Shown in pieces: positions 58,751 through 64,000 of a stretch of DNA of 64,000 nt. Positions within the stretch are counted from its first letter, which is position 1. Each line of letters starts with the position of its first letter. The DNA is from Topomyia yanbarensis (lineage: Eukaryota; Arthropoda; Insecta; Diptera; Culicidae): NCBI RefSeq assembly GCF_030247195.1, contig NC_080672.1, positions 401,901,037 to 401,965,036 on the forward strand, written 5' to 3'. Made by a program: the position numbers and the translations under genes. The notes under the pieces were generated by a model. The model was given only the letters and a program-made list of their open reading frames with translations. It searched no databases and was not told the origin of the DNA.

Positions 58751-58797
58751 CTAGGGCATTTATTCTCGACAAACATAGTCGAGAATTAATGCCCTAG
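58751..58797. repeat. 20-bp hairpin at the edge of the foldback MITE
   Basis: CTAGGGCATTTATTCTCGAC (58751-58770), then AAACATA, then GTCGAGAATTAATGCCCTAG (58778-58797). One mismatch lies in the arms. The arms contain the MITE terminus CTCGAC together with the flanking CTAGGGCATT, so the end plus its flank has been inverted and duplicated. Confidence 0.85.
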
Positions 58798-59230
58798 AGC
58801 TCGCTATCATATAGTTTTGCTGTACAAATGGCGATTTTCGAACAATATCTTTAGAAAGTAGTGCACTCAAGATCTTATTACGCCCTTTTCAAATATAACT
58901 CTTGAATAAAAATTGTGTCTTTAACAATGTAAAATACCTAGTCTCCCATATAGATGAAACGTAAAAAGTTTCATCAGAATCGAAGATGGTCACCACGCGA
59001 CGTAATTGAATCAAACATAATGGAATTGCTTCACAGCAGAAAACATCTGTCACGTTACATAAGATCAACTGTGATTTCTCATAAATGAATAAAACTATAA
59101 GGTTTTCACAATACAGTTTCAAAAAGTAGACTCAAAATAGTAAGAAAAAATGTAGGTTAGACATTGTATGCAAGCAGTTGGTGTGGCCCACAAAACTTTT
59201 TCGAATTTTTGATCTGTCACGTTACAAGTT

Positions 59231-60154
59231 ATTTGTTGTCATTACTACACAATTAAAAAAAGCATTAATCCATATTCATCTCAAATTTTCAAGTAATATC
59301 ATCAAATTTAAATTAGACTACAATGGAAAAATGTGGTTCCAGGCGAAAAGTTGAAAATATGGATTTTGTTTACCTTTTTATCTCCTTACGGTCTTTTAGT
59401 CATTTTCAGGTCATGCAAGTAGCGCCAACAAACTTTTATAAATGACAGGCTTGGAAATTTTTTCTGGGCTCACCAATCATATTGTTTAATATTAGAGGTT
59501 ATACACAGGCGGAAAACAAACAGTTTGACGCAAAATTTGATAAAAAAATTTTTGTTTGTGGTTGCCATTTCGGAGCCTTGACCATATGGCTTAATGACCC
59601 AATTGAAGATTGCAGATTTCTTCAACAGCATTTTGAAACCTTCGCTGGTTGTGGTGTATCATGTGTGTAAATACGAATAAGTGCACTGTGATAGAATTCC
59701 AGGAATTTACTAGATACGATAACTAAGAGATATTTGAAAGGAAGCCCTCTTTCGATTGTCCAGGTTTTTACTAGCTTACCACCATTCGCTTAACTAATCG
59801 AATAAAAAATGTTTTTTCCTCACGAAATATAGTTATTTATTTTCTATTGAAAAAATATCGCTTAAGGCACATTGAACTTTATTTTCTGCCAAAGTCAAAC
59901 GAATACTTGCTACTTCATATCCTTTAAAGCAGTTTAAAAAATGTAGCAAAATATATATGATACGTAGTATTTAGCTAACTTGCATTATTTTAATATATTG
60001 TGTTCAGTTATAATCATACGTATGTTTGATCTAATCCCAAGTAATAATAAGAATTAAGTCACTGCACAATATTGGCTATACTTTTTGCACTTAGGTTGCA
60101 TTGAAACTCCATTATAGTATTAACAATGCAATAAAGCACAATATTAGCATTATT
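59231..60154. other. AT-rich stretch
   Basis: No gene or bounded repeat was recognised. A 62-residue frame at 59482-59670 has no motif. Confidence 0.45.
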
Positions 60155-60166
60155 AATGCATAAGTA

Positions 60167-60331
60167 GGGTGTGGGCGTAGCGTAGTTGGTAAATCGATTG
60201 CCTTGCACGCAGCGCACCTGGGTTCGAGTCCCGATCCCCGCACATAGGGTTAGAAATTTTTCACAAAAGATATTTCTAACCCGAAGAGACGAATGACCTT
60301 AAGGTTAAAACCTCTATAATCAAAATAAAAA
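60167..60331 (+). mobile_element. tRNA-derived SINE with 12-bp target duplication
   Basis: A tRNA-like head carries an A-box-like TAGCGTAGTTGG and a B box GGTTCGAGTCC, ending GATCCCCGCACA. It is followed by the body AGGGTTAGAAATTTTT..TCTAACCCGAAGAG and an A-rich tail. Flanks AATGCATAAGTA (60155-60166) and AATGCATAAATA (60332-60343) form a 12-bp duplication with one change, the mark of LINE-driven insertion. It would be transcribed by RNA polymerase III if active. It is Feilai-like in style; the family name is not verified. Confidence 0.85.
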
Positions 60332-60343
60332 AATGCATAAATA

Positions 60344-60739
60344 CAGGCACAGCCGAAATATAGCATTATCGCTTGCTCTGTATACGTATATAAAGCTAAT
60401 ATAAGCCGTATATGCGTCATGGATCTTTAAAGTATGCTTTAGATGTGCATTTAGTGCCACTGTATAGCAAACATAAAATCGATATAATGCTGTTATAATG
60501 CTGTGGGTTAATTCGTTATGCAACTTCTTTTGAAGATTATATTCGGCATATTTAATTTTATTCGAGCATATGCAATATAACCTAGACAGAAAAGCTGCAC
60601 ACTTGCCGTGAAGGACGAGGCAAGATACCTACTAAAGTTATTTTCATAAAACATTATTTATATCGCGTGAGAACGAAATCGCGATAAGGATATCAATTAC
60701 AATGCATCAGAAGGGAGCCAATTGCTGTTCCGAACAGTA
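60344..60739. other. AT-rich stretch between SINE and family-A repeat
   Basis: No gene or bounded repeat was recognised. Confidence 0.45.
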
Positions 60740-61840
60740 TTTTTGCCTTTCTCATATAGAAAGGTTATGCAATCACTCTGAAAAACGTCAACCCAATCCC
60801 GGCCCGGAGGGCCGAGTGTCATATCCCATTCGACTCAGTTCGTCGAGATCGGAAAAAGTCTGTATGTGTGTGTATGTATGTATGTGTGTGTATGTGTGTG
60901 TATGTGTGTGTATGTATGTGCGTATGTGTCAAATAATGTCACTCATTTTTCTCAGAGATGGCTGGACCGATTTGCCCAAACTTAGTCTCAAATGAAAGGT
61001 GCAACCTTCTAATCGGCTGCTATTGAATTTTGGATCGATCGGAATTCTGGTTCCGGAATTACGGGTTTCAGAGTGCGGCCACACAGAAATTTCTCATATA
61101 AACTATAGGAAAAATTAAAAATAGAATTTTTATTTTTGATGCTAAATGTGTTCAAGGTGCATGAAACGTCGAGATTTGATGCAAACTCGAAAAAAAATTT
61201 GACGACGATTCACTTTTTTGGATTTTGGCACATTTTTGCACTTCTCATATAGAAAGGTTATGCAATCACTCTGAAAAACGTCAACCTAATCCCGGCCCGG
61301 AGGGCGAAATTTTTTTTTTCTACTCGCATAGGGTTTCTGGATTTTTTTTTGATGGATTACGGAGAGGGGTTACACCCCCCCCTCTACTGTTCGCTCCCCT
61401 CCTTTAAAAATCTCCTTAAATCACCCCTCAGGCCACCACCCCATCCAGCCCGCATACTCCTCCCTTTCAACCCCATCATCTTTAAACCACCACTATATCA
61501 CAAAGCATACCAATTTAAGCTGGGCAGTCGTTCGTTCATGGGACTTTCGCCCTCTTCACATACCCACCCCCGCATGACAAAATGAGTTAGCAAGCAGATA
61601 ACATTGATCTAATGCTGATTAGGCTAATGGAGTATGATATTTTTTTGTTTCAAGTGTTTCACCGTCGACTCGTAGCTCATCACGTTCGTGGCTGGCATGC
61701 GATTGTATATAAGTGCAATGTGTACTAAGAATGTAATGGACATTTCCACGATTATGTTGAACATAAAAAGCCTCCGTGCCATAGTTTAGAGAAATGAGAA
61801 AGGCACAATTGCACCGCTAGGTGGATTAAAACAGGTTTTT
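60740..61840 (+). repeat. Family-A repeat, copy 3 (one full module plus terminal part)
   Basis: Module starts are at 60740 and 61233 (493 bp apart), then the terminal part runs to GCACCGCTAGGTGGATTAAA and ACAGGTTTTT. It is closely similar to copies at 4851 and 28271. Short frames across the GT tract (Met-Cys-Val repeats) are microsatellite artefacts. Confidence 0.85.
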
Positions 61841-62860
61841 ATATTTTTCCTTTTTGTTCATCATACCGAAAAATAAATCGTTGCAAAACCATATTGCGGA
61901 AAATGACAGTCATTTCAAGCTTTCTAATAGCATAACATTTGTTCATTGGTGCTGTATAATAGCATTAGTACTGCACAAAAGAGCTGCCAATTTCTGTACA
62001 GTAATAGCACTATATTTCGCCTTTTCTGGCATAATAATGACATTATATCAGGATATATGGCTTAGCGGCTTTTTAAGACTGTTTTATATGTAGATCTAAT
62101 GCAGGTATTAGGCTACGTTATAATACTAATTGGTTACTTGGGATATTTAAATTTAAGACTAAGGAATTTTTAGAATAATCGGAAATTTTTGTTTACTACG
62201 CAAAGTTTCGCGAGTTTTTGAAGAATAACGAGTTTCAAAATTCCAGAATGTTCCATTCCATCTATTTTGTTGGTTCCTGTTTTTTTTTGTTATTCTGGTA
62301 CAGATTTTGTCAGGTTCTTGTACCGAATTTCATGTTCATAACGAATTGAATGATCGCTATTTTTCATTTTTGCTCTTATAAGTTTATTCAAATTACAGTT
62401 CAAACATTGACAATTGACCGATGTTTATGATAATTATTCCTCGAACGAAAACCCGGCACAGAACTTTTGCGCCGTCCATATATTTTCAATTTAAAAATAA
62501 AAGAATTATAGAATGTGAAACTTCCTACATTTAGCATTTGCGGCAGAAATCCATTGCTCTTCAGAAAATTGTAGCTGATTTTAATTTGAATCGATTGGTG
62601 TATGCAATATCGTAGGGCTTCGCGTTGAATTCAAAGTTATTTACTAAAGAAGCAAAATTAAGGCACTTCTACGTATTTATCTTTCAACTATTGTGATTTT
62701 TAAAAGAATAAAATATTTTGCCATTGCAGAAGCTTAATTCAGGAGACGACCTTATAGGCCGTTAATTTAAGAGTTTCAACAAAATTGTATAGCCATTGTC
62801 CCTACAGAAGTGTTGATACTGAAATTAGGCTGTTGCCTGATGACTACCAAAAGCTACCAA
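61841..62860. other. AT-rich stretch
   Basis: No gene, RNA or bounded repeat was recognised. Confidence 0.45.
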
Positions 62861-64000
62861 TTTCTCCGATCCTGCAACCACCCACCCACCAAACGTCATT
62901 CACCCACTTCCCACGCTGAGGCCGTTGCCTTTTCAGCTCAAAACGCGAGCGTCTGGAGGAAAATGTTCGCGGTCAAACGAGTTGGAAAAACAAGCGGCCA
63001 TCCGTTTTGCACGTTCACAGCAACTACCTTACAACGTTTGCATGCAGTTCAAAGCCACTGGCAAAAAGAAAAGTGCAACGGAGCTGCATTCGACCAGGTT
63101 CAACGACCCTCCTCGAAACCCCTCCAGTTTCTACCCACCAGCCTGCCTGGCACACCCACCGACCATCGCGGAACGTAAACACAACTCCAGCAGTCCGGAG
63201 ACGGAGAAATGTTAGTCAATGCACTTCTGCCGCGCATATAGATGGGAAGAAGAAAGGTGCACTCTAACGTGCATCACATCAGCCGATCTGCAGCGCTAGC
63301 TCAAAAAATAGACACAGCTAAACCGACCAGTCTGTAGTACGGAGCAGTAAATTCACCGCAAATGATGGCTGGAGGTTGGAAGTGGTGGTGGTATTTGATT
63401 AAAGTATAATGAGAGGAAAAGTGCATCCCCAACCCGGTTAGAGGCTTAGCTGCGCTTAGACGATTGAGCAGCACTCCCCGGTGGAGTTTTTGATCTCAAC
63501 GACTGCTCTCGGAGCACATAGGAACTGGCCGAAGCGCAGCGTAAGGCTTTTGTTTCTCTCTTTCTCTGTCTTTAGAAGTTGTTGAGCTTTTGTAACAGAT
63601 TTAAAAATTAAAGACATTGATAATGGCTCTTATTAAAACACGTTTCAAAAACCATATTTTTGAAATCATTAAAATTTTAAAGCAACTTTTCGTCCACCTA
63701 TTACTGTAACTCTGGCTTCAACAAATTTCCTTAGCGAAAAAAAGTTCCCTCTTGCTCTCTTTCCTTGTGTTCGCATCGTTCGCTCGGTAAATGATTTTGA
63801 AAGCAAAATGCACTCCGCACAAGATGCATGTTGCATGGCGCATAGAAAAATTAATCCCCTCGCGTCCTTCACCTCTCCAAAAAAAACCCAACGAACGGCA
63901 TACTCAAGAAAACCGCACGTTGTTCGTGTGGACAAGAGCCCACGGTTTATTGGCACGATAGTGAAATAATTTCACTTTTCTAGCTCTGCGAATGCGGCTG
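62861..64000. other. GC-richer single-copy island at the window edge
   Basis: This non-repetitive, CpG-bearing sequence begins in CCACCCACC-rich text (62877-62905). Three overlapping plus-strand frames of 86-122 residues (62810-63267) share the DNA and show no motif. A minus-strand frame of 95 residues lies at 63669-63956. It could be part of a host gene or a regulatory region continuing beyond the window. Confidence 0.35.

Larger units (their letters stand above)
57320..59230 (+). repeat. Region with recurrent TCTGTCACGTTACA motif
   Basis: The motif or a close variant occurs at about 57329 (one change), 57492, 57680, 57703 (TCTGTCTTGTTACA), 59048 and 59213, all on the plus strand. It is usually followed by A-rich text. 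The rest is AT-rich without genes. It may be a decayed long-period repeat, and the unit length is not constant. Confidence 0.5.

Noticed and set aside
60167..60245. Functional tRNA gene
   Set aside because: The A/B boxes are present, but the fold is imperfect and an A-tailed body plus target duplication show it is a SINE.
1..64000. CRISPR arrays, prokaryotic operons, riboswitches or ribosome-binding sites
   Set aside because: The repeat types, SINEs and non-LTR retrotransposons place the window in an animal genome. No regularly spaced direct-repeat array was seen.

Overview
The window is AT-rich, repeat-laden insect DNA, most likely from a culicine (Aedes/Culex-type) mosquito. That assignment is inference. 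It rests on I-like and R1-like non-LTR retrotransposon pieces, two tRNA-derived SINEs, hAT, Helitron and TA- or TTAA-flanked inverted-repeat elements, and several long copies of a GT-microsatellite-bearing repeat whose ends (TTTTTGCCTTTCTCATATAG ... GCACCGCTAGGTGGATTAAA) I associate with culicine genomes. I found no intact host protein-coding gene. Nearly every open frame is a shadow, a transposon relic or chance.

Layout. 1-8050: relics (TTAA-flanked foldback element, Tc1-like transposase fragment, 821-bp TA-flanked element, and a TA-flanked element split by a family-A repeat). 8050-10870: GC-richer single-copy island, the best host candidate, reading on the minus strand like a 5' untranslated first exon with a strong splice donor at 8565/8564. 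11.4-14.05 kb: tandem repeat, then a three-level nest (hAT inside Helitron inside a TA-flanked element). 16.2-21.4 kb: three elements, including a 2.5-kb TA-flanked one with an unusual interior. 21.9-23.6 kb: a second single-copy island. 26.8-35.2 kb: repeat cluster with inverted copies of one repeat about 6.5 kb apart, family A and B repeats, a MITE, a Ty3/gypsy pol relic and a non-LTR endonuclease relic.

37.9-46.5 kb: a decayed but nearly full-length I-like non-LTR retrotransposon on the plus strand, cut by two DNA elements. 47.6-48.3 kb: TTAA-flanked inverted-repeat element. 48.5-53.9 kb: an R1-like non-LTR element on the minus strand, split by the same DNA-element family that interrupts the I-like element. 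54.0-56.6 kb: a second R1-like relic, a perfect 35-bp hairpin and tandem units. 56.9-61.8 kb: small RT relic, foldback MITE, SINE with clear target-site duplication, and another family-A repeat. 61.8 kb to the end: AT-rich DNA, then a GC-richer island.

Nothing here works together as a pathway. The interest lies in the insertion stratigraphy, the repeat architecture (variable numbers of a ~0.5-kb module), several precise hairpins and the candidate host first exon. All comparisons were made by eye, and no database search was run.
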